From Entamoeba invadens IP1 (taxonomy: Eukaryota; Evosea; Mastigamoebida; Endamoebidae), in assembly GCF_000330505.1 (NCBI RefSeq), contig NW_004191847.1, positions 34,834-98,833 of the forward strand: a stretch of 64,000 nt of DNA. The letters are read 5' to 3'. Below the pieces are notes generated by a model. It was given only the letters and a program-made list of their open reading frames with translations, was not told the origin of the DNA and did no database searches. Shown piece after piece: positions 55,331-64,000 of this stretch. Positions within the stretch are counted from its first letter, which is position 1. The number at the start of each line of letters is the position of its first letter. The position numbers and the translations under genes were made by a program.

Positions 55331-55719
55331 TGAGGTGTGATTTACATTAAATATTTTTTAGTTTTTTGTTTTTTATTCTTGTTAAAAATGATGATTATTA
55401 CATTATTTATATTTTTGTCGATTTGTTTTTCAAATTGAATTGCTATATTAAAAGGTTTTTTATCAATAAAAATGTATTATTAAATTTTATATTTAACAAT
55501 TATTTAAATAGAAAACCATAATAAATCTATATATTTATTATAATTGGGTTAACTAAAATAGAGTTACGTTAGTCATCTATAGTTCAGTTAGCTATTTTAT
55601 GGTGGGTTAATTAAAGGGGTATATAATTAACTAACTATAAGGTATTTAAGTTACTTCTCAACTTAATGTGAATGAACTGAATTTTGTTATGTTATATTAT
55701 TATTATTAAATTGTAATAA

Positions 55720-56550
55720 TAAAAACATTTCTTATAAAATTTCATCCAAAAGATTATTTTTGATCAATCTTATAAAATTAAGTTTTAATTTGTTAATTAT
55801 TTTAAGTAAAATAAAACTGACTAATAGCCATTTTGGGTTAGAAAAGATTTTTAAATAATTTGAAAAAAAATGATTTGGACAATTTGTTTTTTACTTATTA
55901 TTATTATTCTTCTGAAAAAAACTTTTTGGTAATGAAAATGTTTAATAATAATATTTAAAACAATATCATGGTTATTGTTAAAAACCAAACACTCGCTACC
56001 AACATTGAAATAAAAACAATTAATTGACATTTGACTTAACAACTTATAATAACTATTAATAAAAATACTCTAATACATTTAACTTTTGAATTACGATGTT
56101 TTGTAAAATAAGGCAAGAAACCCACACCTGGAGAAAAACTCGCACCCATATTCTTTTCTTTTCTTTTATTTAAATTATTGTATTTTCACTTTCAGAACAT
56201 GGGAAAAATAAAAAATATCGGGTTATTATAGTTTCTTTTTCTTTCTTTTAAGTGTTTTTATTCAAAAATAAAAAATGATTCGAGTTTGATTTAAAATTAT
56301 TATCGAAGAACACAAATTTCCCGGTTTTTTAAGTACTTTCAACGAATTATTACAGTGTTTCAAAATTGTGTTTATTCAAAAAACAAAAATACTATTATAC
56401 AAACTATATATATGATTTAATGATTTAAACTATATTTTATAACTTGTAATAGTTTATCAAAACCCAATTTCTAAAAATAGTTTAAATTTTCACAAGACAA
56501 ATTCTATAATATAGTAATGTATAGTAAAAATATTCAAAAATTTGCTTTTT
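55720..56550 (+). repeat. Dispersed repeat, copy B
   Basis: Partner of 26005-26630; starts 57 bp after the Harbinger target duplication. Contains GAAACCCACACCTGGAGAA at about 56108 and ends at the same TTCAAAAATTTGCTTTTT as copy A. Has about 220 extra bases near 55880-56095. Confidence 0.75.
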
Positions 56551-56767
56551 AAGATAGTTATTTTTTTTCTAAAAAACAAAAAACACAAATAAATATTTAT
56601 TAAAATACAAATTATAGCAGCTCTAAGTTATAACAATTGTTATAAAATATTTAATAATATTTAAATATACAATTTCAAAGTTAAAACTCAAACATATAAT
56701 GAAAAACACTTTTTTTAATTTAAAATTTATTCAATTTTAATTCGTTTTAAATTAATAATCAAACAAG
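56551..56767. other. 5' flank of the EF-1alpha-like gene
   Basis: AT-rich; probable promoter region, with no clear TATTTAAA box. Confidence 0.4.
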
Positions 56768-58204
56768 ATGTCCACTTTGAATGAACACCTCAATATTGTA
56801 GTTGTTGGTCCTTTTCAGACTGGGAAGAGTACATTTCTTGGGCATCTTTTTGCTGGCCTTCAAATTATTGATCAACGAACGATAGACCGATACAAAAGAG
56901 AATGTATTGAAATACAAAGACCGAATTGTGAATATGCTTGGGTCTTTGAAAAGACCAAAGGAGAAAAATGGGAAGCGTTAACAAATATCCAATTAACAAA
57001 AGGAATCATTGCCAAAGACAGTATATTATTAAAGGAAAAATTAAGTTACGACCAATTACGACGCACGACTATGGAAGAGTTTGAAAAAATGAATATTTCA
57101 TTTATAGACACTCCAGGCAATATAAAGTACACCAAAAACACAATTCGTGGTATTCACAAAGGAGACGTAGCATTTCTTGTCGTTTCTGCCTCACAAAAAT
57201 TTGACGACCAAAAAGAAGCAATTATTGAAAAGTTGATACTATTAAAAGCCTTTTTAGTTGATTTAGTAGCAGTTATTATCACCAAAATGGGTGAAGTGAA
57301 ATACTCCGAAATTCGTTTTGAAGAAACGAAATACAAAATTTTGGACCTTTTAAAACTCGTTAGAATTAAAAGTGAAAATGTCAGATTTATTCCAATTGAT
57401 GGACTTAGAGGAGATAACTTGACTGTTTCTTCAGAAAACATGACATGGGCTATCAACAAAACTGGAACAGTCACCGACCTACTTAACACACTCAAAGTCC
57501 CAGAAAGAAGTCGACTTGACACACAGCCATTCAGAATGACAGTGGAAGATGTCTACAAAATTAGTGGAGTTGGAACTGTGTTGGTTGGAATTGTCGAGAG
57601 TGGAATTGTACGTGCAAACCAACTTTTTACAGTGTCTCCAAGTGGACTTTCAACTAAAACAAAAAGCGTTGAAATGATGGGTAATCCTATTTCAGAAGGA
57701 AAAGCAAGAGAGTTTGTTGGTGTGAATGTTGCAAATACAACGTGCAGAGACTACAAAATAGGAGAAGTTCTTTCTGATGTCAACTTTCCTGCTGTTCGAT
57801 GTGAACAGTTTGTCGCACAAATCAAAATTGTAGACGACAGAATAGTAAAGAAGGGGTGGGCTCCAACTATGAACATCCATTTGGCACAGGTGCCTTGTAT
57901 AGTACTTGATATAGTACGAATACTAGGAAGAAATGCACCAGAAAAGAAGTTAAGTCGTGTGGAATTAATGAAAAGAGATATAGCGATAGTCACTATAATG
58001 TCGATCAAACCAGTTTGTGTTGAGACTTTCAATGATTTTCCTAAATTGGGGACTTTTGTTCTGAGAGATAATGGGAAAATAGCAGCTTATGGTGGTGTAA
58101 AAGAAGTGATACCGTGGTCTATCACATCAAAAGAAACAACTATGAAATACTGTGCAAACCACAGTTTTTTTGCTGGAAGAAAAAAAGCAAGTTATTATTG
58201 GTAA
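56768..58204 (+). CDS. Divergent EF-1alpha-like translational GTPase
   Basis: A 478-residue protein with the three-domain layout and length of eukaryotic EF-1alpha. G1 is GPFQTGKST at 14-22 (EF-1alpha: GHVDSGKST). G3 is DTPGNIKYTKN at 114 (DAPGHRDFIKN). G4 is TKMG at 172-175, where Asp of NKxD, the guanine-specificity residue, is Gly. G5 is IPIDGLRGDNL (IPISGWHGDNM). Domain 2 starts with PFRMTVEDVYKISGVGTVLV; domain 3 ends FVLRDNGKIAAYGGVKEV, as in EF-1alpha. ATG at 56768 is the first in frame, and the gene is intact. With the altered G4 it may have relaxed nucleotide choice, or a role outside elongation (Hbs1/Ski7-like rescue or regulation). It lacks the N-terminal extension of Hbs1 and eRF3, so I call it an EF-1alpha paralogue. 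Confidence 0.85.
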   Translation: MSTLNEHLNIVVVGPFQTGKSTFLGHLFAGLQIIDQRTIDRYKRECIEIQRPNCEYAWVFEKTKGEKWEALTNIQLTKGIIAKDSILLKEKLSYDQLRRTTMEEFEKMNISFIDTPGNIKYTKNTIRGIHKGDVAFLVVSASQKFDDQKEAIIEKLILLKAFLVDLVAVIITKMGEVKYSEIRFEETKYKILDLLKLVRIKSENVRFIPIDGLRGDNLTVSSENMTWAINKTGTVTDLLNTLKVPERSRLDTQPFRMTVEDVYKISGVGTVLVGIVESGIVRANQLFTVSPSGLSTKTKSVEMMGNPISEGKAREFVGVNVANTTCRDYKIGEVLSDVNFPAVRCEQFVAQIKIVDDRIVKKGWAPTMNIHLAQVPCIVLDIVRILGRNAPEKKLSRVELMKRDIAIVTIMSIKPVCVETFNDFPKLGTFVLRDNGKIAAYGGVKEVIPWSITSKETTMKYCANHSFFAGRKKASYYW

Positions 58205-58403
58205 AAATTTTTTGTGTTTTTTTTGTAAAAAATGTGTTAACCATTTTTTTCATTATAAAAGTAACAATTAAATAATATACAAAATGCGTTTTTGGGAAAT
58301 GATGTTCAAGAATAACAAAACCATTCGAAAATATACAGTTTTGTAAAAATTTAAATAAAATAGTAAAAAAACTATAAAATTAAATTAGTCTTAGCTTAAA
58401 TAA
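58205..58403. other. Convergent 3' spacer
   Basis: AT-rich; nothing else seen. Confidence 0.35.
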
Positions 58404-58791
58404 TTAAATGAGATTAACATTGAAATGGACAAATTTTTGAACGCCCGATTTCACACGTCCAAATTTTCTTGAAATTTTTGAATTTGCTGTTTTAGAGGCA
58501 AGATCCTCAAAGTTATTATTTCCACAAATCTTTGAAATTTCAAATTGTGAAATTTGTTGAGTTCTAAAAGCCGTATCAAAACGGAGGCTCTTTTGCTGTA
58601 GTTGTTTAAATATATTAACAACATGGTTAAACTTAGACTGTAAAACGTTCTTTGTTTCGCTTCAACTTCGAGTCTTTTATTCTACCCAAGGCTGCGTCCA
58701 GATCTGTATTATCCGACATGTCTGCTTCATTAAAAACACATTTTTCATATTTTGAATAATCTGGTTGACTTGTTTCTTCCTTTGTATTCAT
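58404..58791 (-). pseudogene. Small hypothetical gene with one frameshift
   Basis: ATG at 58791 gives MNTKEETSQPDYSKYEKCVF and on to LGRIKDSKLKRNKE, then a TAA 52 codons in. A second minus-strand frame takes over near 58635 and stays open to TAA at 58404: LQSKFNHVVNIFKQLQQKSL, then FEISKICGNNNFEDLASKTA. Together they make about 129 residues, hydrophilic and mostly helical, with a SNARE- or coiled-coil-like flavour but no recognised domain. A single base change in an A or T run would rejoin them, so it may be an intact short gene with an assembly error. Confidence 0.5.
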
Positions 58792-59207
58792 TTCGACACG
58801 AACTTATAATTGTTTTTGTTCAATAGAGTTAGTTGTCAATCCTTTTTATTTTATTATTTTTAACACGCTGTTATAAAAAAATAAAAAACCTTTTTAGAAA
58901 AACCACTTTATTTATTTTATTAATTATAATAATATTATCATAATTCATATTAAAACCCAATATCTTTAAATAAAAAATAAACTTTAATATAACCAAAGTA
59001 AATTTTTTATTTATGAAGTGTTATTTAAATGATTTTTGTTTTTGAATTGTTTTTGAAAAACAATACAATTTTTTGTGAATAAATGAGTATATTTTGGGCT
59101 TAAAGTGTTGTGAATAATGATGTTTGTTTGATATTGAAACGCAGAATTAAAGTCAATGATTTCACTGGAGCTATTTAATGAGCTTTTAAAGACTCCAAAT
59201 TCAAAAA
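58792..59207. other. Divergent promoter region
   Basis: Spacer between two divergent genes. CTATTTAATG at 59171-59180, about 30 bp before the ATG at 59208, is a plausible TATTTAAA-like box for the fusion gene. Confidence 0.4.
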
Positions 59208-60182
59208 ATGAGTGCTAACAGACAAACAATGTTGTTCAAAGCCCTGAGTGCTTTGACTGGCTTAAAAATTGTTGGGTTGTGTAGTCAACACCCCGAAGCG
59301 CAGAAAATCGACCTGGAAATGTTTACGAATTTGTTTGTGAATAACAACATTGAAGAAGCCGTAGAAGTGTTCGTGGAAAATAACAACAGAGAAAGAATTG
59401 TTCCTGAAATTCATCCAAACGAACCAACTTTTAAAATTTATATTAACAATTCGTTGGCTTCAAATAAAATATTTTCGATAGACATCTCGTCGAATTGGTC
59501 CACTGAAAAAGTCCAACAAGTTATTTTTGATAAAACTGGCATACCATCTGATCTTTATTATCTTGTTTTTAGAGGAAGAATTTTGGATGAAGGAATAAAC
59601 ATTTCAGAGTATTATGTCACTGAAGAATGTACCTTGTTCATGGTTGGAAAACTTCGCGGAGGTTTAAAAGAATTTGCATTTGATGACAATTTGTTGTCAC
59701 CAAGTTATGACTATGATTTCACAGGTATTGATGATGTAAAAGATGGTAGAACATATACAAGAGGCGGGAAGAATTATTCAAGACCATGTGGGTACATGAG
59801 ATATGCACTCAATGTATTGGGAAAGTATGATGATGGAGATGACACTTGGTTGGGGATGTCAAATTCCAAAGGTGAGTGGGCAGTCTCTTATCATGGCACC
59901 GACCCCAAATTTGCAGATTCAATCTGTAAAAATGGGTTTAAAGTTGGAGATAATAATGCTTATGGTGATGGAGTTTATTGTAGTCCCTGTTTTGAAACTG
60001 CAGCAAGTTATTCAAAAGATAAAATTGACGACGAGGGCAACAAATTTAAAATTGTGTTCCAAAACAGAGTCAAAACCGATGAAATTAATTATGCTGATAA
60101 AAAGCGAGGACCTTCAGATTATTGGTACATGGATCCCAAAAATATCAGACCGTACGGAATATGCATTATCAAGTTGAATTGA
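59208..60182 (+). CDS. Ubiquitin-like / ADP-ribosyltransferase-like fusion protein
   Basis: A 324-residue protein. Residues 1-73 are unassigned. Residues 75-152 are a ubiquitin-like domain: FKIYINN at strand 1, KVQQVIFDKTGIPSDLYYLV (ubiquitin KAKIQDKEGIPPDQQRLI), FRGRILDEG, ISEYYV, ending KLRGG like the mature ubiquitin tail. Residues 190-324 look like a PARP-type ADP-ribosyltransferase core: WAVSYHGT with His219, NGFKVGD, YGDGVYCSP with Tyr247, ETAASYS, KIVFQNRV, and the C-terminal NIRPYGICI. His and Tyr fit an H-Y-type NAD-binding site; the third catalytic residue is unclear. The LRGG before the transferase could be a cleavage site or a cis-acting ubiquitin substrate. Function is inferred; no close relative is known to me in Entamoeba. 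Intact, no signal peptide, cytosolic. Confidence 0.75.
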   Translation: MSANRQTMLFKALSALTGLKIVGLCSQHPEAQKIDLEMFTNLFVNNNIEEAVEVFVENNNRERIVPEIHPNEPTFKIYINNSLASNKIFSIDISSNWSTEKVQQVIFDKTGIPSDLYYLVFRGRILDEGINISEYYVTEECTLFMVGKLRGGLKEFAFDDNLLSPSYDYDFTGIDDVKDGRTYTRGGKNYSRPCGYMRYALNVLGKYDDGDDTWLGMSNSKGEWAVSYHGTDPKFADSICKNGFKVGDNNAYGDGVYCSPCFETAASYSKDKIDDEGNKFKIVFQNRVKTDEINYADKKRGPSDYWYMDPKNIRPYGICIIKLN

Positions 60183-60951
60183 TAAACGATATTTTAACCT
60201 TTTTAGTTTATTTTATCATACTTGAAAATAGTGTGTTTTTATATTAAATATTGTCATGTAGAAGTAAGATATCAACTCCAAAGGCATGCAATTATGAAGA
60301 TATAATTGCCAAAGGTTATTAAATTTATTAAATTTAACAAAATAAACTTTTTTTCCAATTTCAAATAATAAAATTTAACAAATAAATTATTTTAATAACT
60401 AAATAAAATTATTTTAAAAAAAAATAAGTAAAATTTAAGTGTATAATATCAAAATTTTTAATATTAAAGAACGACGTTATTAGAAATTGATAAGCAATAA
60501 TAAAGTAAGTACTAATGAGTTATATCTCTAATTTTGGTTATAAAACGAATATTGTAAATAAAGATAAATTTTATTCTTGAAATGATTGAGTTTAAAAAAT
60601 GAACAATGCAAAAAGTCGATTAAAATATTATCATTAAAGTTTGGTTGTTTTAAGTAAGTTTAATGTTTTTATGAAAATATTATTTTAAAGATAAACAATT
60701 TAAAAGTCATATTATATAACTTTTGAAAGAAAAACACACAAAAACAATTTTCATGTTTATGAATGAAACACTTGAAAATATCATGTTTTAGAAATTTTAA
60801 TTTGATTTATAACAATTCCAATTGGACTAATTAATATAAAAAGTGTTCAAAACGTGAAATGTTTTAAAATTGAGTTATTTTGAATATAAGTTTTATTGCA
60901 GAAACATCCGATTGTTATAAATTGGTTTGTCAAACTTTAAACAACAAACAA
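60183..60951. other. Intergenic region upstream of the TLD gene
   Basis: AT-rich, no second gene. The frame of the TLD gene is open 24 codons upstream of its ATG (from a TTG at 60880), but the paralogue alignment supports the ATG. Confidence 0.5.
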
Positions 60952-61878
60952 ATGGATAGTGTACTGGACAAGATTATTGCACTTTGTACTGATGCAAAAA
61001 CCAAGTTGGGTGATTACAACAAATACAAGACCACAATGTCACTTGCAACAGACAGCACACAATCAATTGAAGAGCGAGATAAGATGATAAAGTCTTTTCT
61101 TGACAACTCCACGGAAATATCAACATGTTTTGAATCTACACAAAAATCGTTAGAAAGTCTCAACTCTTCTCTTGCCGAACTCTCCACAGTTTTTGTTTCT
61201 GAATTATCACAGTGCCAAAACAAAACATACGAATTCAACAAAACTGTTGATCTTATGAAAAGTATTGAAGAAGAGAAATATAAATCGAAACTGAGTGAAT
61301 TAAGTAAAATGACTAAACCTGATGTTTCAAAAGATAAAAACACAATAAAATTCGAGACTTTTCTTTCGCAATACATCACCCCAATCGAACGACAAAAATT
61401 GGAAGAATGGACTGGTCTTAAATTCCAAAAAGTGCTTTTTGATAGCGAAGTTGATAATTTCTCACAAGACAAATCAACTTTTGGCAAAAAGATATCAAAA
61501 CAGCAATTTATGTGTTTTGTTGTTCGTAGCGAGAACAAACGCACTTTTGGAGGTGTTGTTTACAATATGATCAATTTTGAACAATATACAGACTCTTCTG
61601 TTGTTGATCCAAACGCCTTTGTATTTAACTTGGACGGGGAGAAGTCCGAGAGATATCTTGGAAGAGGCAAGAACATTGATTATGCACTTCATTTGGAAGC
61701 TATTGATGATCCCAATGAACTCTTTAGTTTGTGTGGAAATGCCATATTTGTTCAAAAGAAGGGAATTCTGAGGGGAAGCTGTGCACCAAGTATTGATAAT
61801 ATGCCCTATGGAAAACTGTGTGGTGGTGACAATTTTAAATTGGACAAATTTGCAGTGTTTAAATTGGCAATGATTTAA
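60952..61878 (+). CDS. TLD-domain protein, intact
   Basis: A 308-residue protein starting MDSVLDKIIALCTDAKTKLG. Residues about 10-140 are helical and coiled-coil (KSFLDNSTEISTCFESTQKS, LMKSIEEEKYKSKLSEL). Residues about 150-308 are a TLD domain: LEEWTGLKFQKVLFDSEVD, then FMCFVVRSENKRTFGGVVYN, DPNAFVFNLD, YALHLEAIDD, and the C-terminal GKLCGGDNFKLDKFAVFKLA. I chose ATG 60952 over the upstream TTG because the TLD relative at 9889 starts at the equivalent residue. TLD proteins of animals act in oxidative-stress defence and V-ATPase regulation, but Entamoeba's expanded set is uncharacterised. Likely cytosolic. It is the working paralogue of the frameshifted gene at 9.0-9.9 kb. Confidence 0.85.
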   Translation: MDSVLDKIIALCTDAKTKLGDYNKYKTTMSLATDSTQSIEERDKMIKSFLDNSTEISTCFESTQKSLESLNSSLAELSTVFVSELSQCQNKTYEFNKTVDLMKSIEEEKYKSKLSELSKMTKPDVSKDKNTIKFETFLSQYITPIERQKLEEWTGLKFQKVLFDSEVDNFSQDKSTFGKKISKQQFMCFVVRSENKRTFGGVVYNMINFEQYTDSSVVDPNAFVFNLDGEKSERYLGRGKNIDYALHLEAIDDPNELFSLCGNAIFVQKKGILRGSCAPSIDNMPYGKLCGGDNFKLDKFAVFKLAMI

Positions 61879-62491
61879 TCAAATGTTGTTGATTTGTTTA
61901 TATTGAAACAAATAATAAATATTAACGATATAAATGATATTTAATGATGTTATCATATTATTTGAATTATAAATACTATAAAGGGGTGGAAAAAACCGCT
62001 TTTGATAATTTAATAGTAAAACGATAATATTATTATAGTTTTTTGTAAAGTTTATTTTTTTCTTTTTTTTCGATTTGATTTAAAAAAACAAGGTTTACAA
62101 GAAAATCTATTACTTTTTCAAGATGCCGATGTTAGTTATTGAAATTTGTGAATTGTTTTTTATGTAAAGTAAAGGCTGGATTTTCCGAATGATAAAAAGA
62201 GGAGCAAGAAAGATTGACTTCGAAACTGTTCTTTAAGGTCAAAATAACCGAAAAAACATGTTAAAATTAATATAATTAAGTGAAAAAATAATGAACTTTT
62301 TATTAAATATTTTTTCAATTTTTTGCAGAAATAAAAAACTCAAAAACACTAACCCGCAAGTGTACCTTTTTTTTCACACCCATTTCACTCCTTTATATTT
62401 TTTTTTCATTTTTTTAATCATCCATTAAACAGATACTTAACACTCAAATCGATTACCTCTCGAGCAACATAGTTAATACACGGGCCAGCAC
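61879..62491. other. Intergenic region
   Basis: AT-rich; no gene seen. Confidence 0.45.
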
Positions 62492-62695
62492 ATGTTTTTA
62501 ATACATCACTTTTCAATGTCTCTCAGCAAAGACAGACTGCACCTTTATTTCACACCCCTCTTGTTGGATTCCTCATTCGCTCAGAAATGCATTTCACTGC
62601 CAAACTGTAAAAACGAACTTTGGACTTACTCACCAACTGAACGTGAGTGCATCCATTACCAGCGGTTTTTCAAGTGCCTGTCAAGCAAGCGATAA
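62492..62695 (+). CDS. Small Cys-containing ORF, hypothetical
   Basis: 67 codons from ATG 62492 (a second ATG at 62516). Contains FAQKCISLPNCKNELWTYSP and ends in FFKCLSSKR. The composition is less AT-biased than the flanks, and several Cys suggest a metal- or disulfide-bonded piece, but I recognise no family. It may be a fragment. Confidence 0.25.
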   Translation: MFLIHHFSMSLSKDRLHLYFTPLLLDSSFAQKCISLPNCKNELWTYSPTERECIHYQRFFKCLSSKR

Positions 62696-62944
62696 ATGAC
62701 TTGTATTTTCGTTGTACTTGCTTTTTTGAAACTTTTTATAAAATAAACTGAGCAATTTATGAATATTGGTCAATAAAAACAATGTAAGACGGATAATTTT
62801 GTGTAAATTATCAGAAGCAGTAAAAGGGCGCTGCAAATGTCCGTTATAATTTCTCGTGTTTTTTTGCTTTTTTCCACCAAAACCTCAATTATTTGAGGCA
62901 AATTGAAACTTTGGTTATAATTGTGTGTAATTTTATCACTAAAT

Positions 62945-62968
62945 GGTAGTGAAGCGGTTTTTCCCGCC
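62945..62968 (+). repeat. 24-bp GC-rich repeat, copy 1
   Basis: Starts GGTAGTGAAGCGG and ends TTCCCGCC; matches 63315-63338 at 23 of 24 bases. In one frame both encode NGSEA followed by FPA. Confidence 0.6.
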
Positions 62969-63314
62969 GTGCAGAAAATTGTTAAAAAAAACTGGGAGGA
63001 TACTGTGGACGATCCGAAAGTGCGGCAATCATTTCTGTATCGTGAATCAATTCAAGTTTATTGTGTGTTTTTGTATGTGTTTCAATACATTTGGTTAAAA
63101 ATATTTGTATGCCGAGAAAAAAACACACTATTTTTCACATTTTAAAAAGGCAATATTTGGTTATTGGATAAGTTTTCATCATAAAACAATAAGAATTTGG
63201 TTTAGAAAAGACAAAAAAAGATCTAAAGCGCTTTTTCGCCACCGTATTTTTTTATTTTTAAAATCGGCAAAATGCCTAAAAACGTTATTTTTCTATACAA
63301 TAAAACAAGTAAAC

Positions 63315-63338
63315 GGTAGTGAAGCGGGTTTTCCCGCC
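63315..63338 (+). repeat. 24-bp GC-rich repeat, copy 2, with GCGGG/CCCGC hairpin
   Basis: Same sequence as 62945-62968 except one base, which makes a perfect GCGGGTTTTCCCGC hairpin. Copy 1 has GCGGTTTTTCCCGC instead. Confidence 0.6.
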
Positions 63339-64000
63339 AGCCAAAATGCTTGCCCAAAAGTGCGTTTCAATAAAAATTGTTGAAAACATCATGGAGACAA
63401 TGACTGTTATCAACCCAATACGTTATTGAGAAGACCTGATACCAAAGTGAAAGTTGATGTGTTATTTATTTTAGAGGGGTTCTTATTCCTCTATCCACTA
63501 ATTAAAAAAATAATTATCAACAACTTTCTTGCTATTTGATGGATTTTATTGTTCATTTTATTACAGTAAATACATGTAACATTTTGGGATTTCAGCACAT
63601 ACTTTTATAAAGAAGAATAAAATAACTAAAAATATTAATAAATAATTATAATTTATACTATAACTTGTTTCAAAAATTGATCAAATGGTGGGTCTGAAAA
63701 GTAATGAAAATCACTGAACACTTGTATAGTTCAAAAGAGATACACAACGACAACCACAGCTTCGATACGTTGTGTCAAATGGATCAATTCATGTTCTGTC
63801 TGTTCGGATTTGAGCATAAGTAAAATGATAATTATGGTTTTTATTATTATTTAATAGTAAATTTACTAATTTTATTAGTAAATCTTAGGTGCAGAAATGG
63901 TTAAATTATAATAATAATTAGATAATTTATTATTTAATACAATTCCATTTTTACCTTTCGCAATGTCATTAATTATAATATAAATCATAGATTGACAATA
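63339..64000. other. AT-rich end of window
   Basis: No supported gene. A short ATG frame at 63704-63823 (39 codons, MKITEHLYSSKEIHNDNHSF onward) is the only protein-like reading. I cannot identify it. Confidence 0.4.

Larger units (their letters stand above)
51000..55660 (-). mobile_element. Harbinger-like DNA transposon (outer element)
   Basis: The ends are TIRs of 108 bp starting TGAGAAGTAACTTAAATACC. The right copy is 55553-55660. The left copy is split by the nested insertion into 51000-51049 and 53124-53181. ACT flanks both sides (50997-50999; 55661-55663), a three-base target duplication as expected for PIF/Harbinger. It encodes a decayed DDE_4-type transposase on the minus strand. Confidence 0.8.

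Noticed and set aside
61014..61544. Minus-strand 176-codon frame
   Set aside because: It is antisense to the intact TLD gene; Ser/Leu-rich shadow.
1..64000. CRISPR arrays, prophage or bacterial operons
   Set aside because: No spaced direct repeats or operon layout; genes are single, AT-rich and eukaryotic in type.

Overview
The window looks like a nuclear contig of an Entamoeba species, most like E. invadens. It is very AT-rich, coding and intergenic DNA alike. Its proteins belong to families expanded in Entamoeba: TLD-domain proteins, SPRY proteins, BspA-type and other leucine-rich-repeat (LRR) proteins, and a Cys-rich transmembrane kinase (TMK). Upstream regions carry TATTTAAA-like boxes. 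The load of DNA transposons (two Mutator-like elements and nested Harbinger-like elements) fits E. invadens better than E. histolytica. The species call is inference.

Layout. 0-9 kb is a graveyard: a decayed VPS13-like gene, three tRNA-like relics and two unrecognised decayed coding stretches. 9-11 kb has a TLD gene with two frameshifts and an intact SPRY gene. 11.7-13.2 kb holds a candidate MITE and a dispersed repeat. 13.6-19.8 kb is a 6.2 kb Mutator-like element with 580-bp terminal inverted repeats (TIRs) and a 9-bp target duplication. Its transposase is broken, and it carries pieces of unrelated genes, including a GC-rich malic enzyme fragment (Pack-MULE style). 21-23 kb is a BspA-like LRR gene. 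23-27.9 kb is intergenic DNA with repeats and hairpins. 27.9-33.1 kb has two decayed LRR-family genes (one ending in SPRY), divergently arranged. 33.3 kb is an intact GNAT acetyltransferase. 34-36.1 kb has a MITE-like inverted repeat and an inverted pair of short Lys/Ala-rich fragments. 36.7-39.5 kb is a second Mutator-like element with an intact 581-aa transposase. 40.6-43.3 kb is the intact paralogue of the decayed LRR gene. 43.6-49.4 kb is a giant TMK receptor kinase split by one frameshift. 51.0-55.7 kb is a Harbinger-like element with a decayed transposase, itself interrupted by a 2.07 kb non-autonomous element. 56.8-62 kb is gene-dense: a divergent EF-1alpha-like GTPase, a small decayed gene, a ubiquitin-like/ADP-ribosyltransferase-like fusion, and an intact TLD gene.

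The genes do not form a pathway. The main theme is turnover of large gene families (TLD, SPRY, LRR, TMK), with intact and decayed paralogues side by side among DNA transposons. Several frameshifts fall in homopolymer runs, so some 'pseudogenes' may be assembly errors. The VPS13, LRR and transposase relics carry true stops and multiple lesions.
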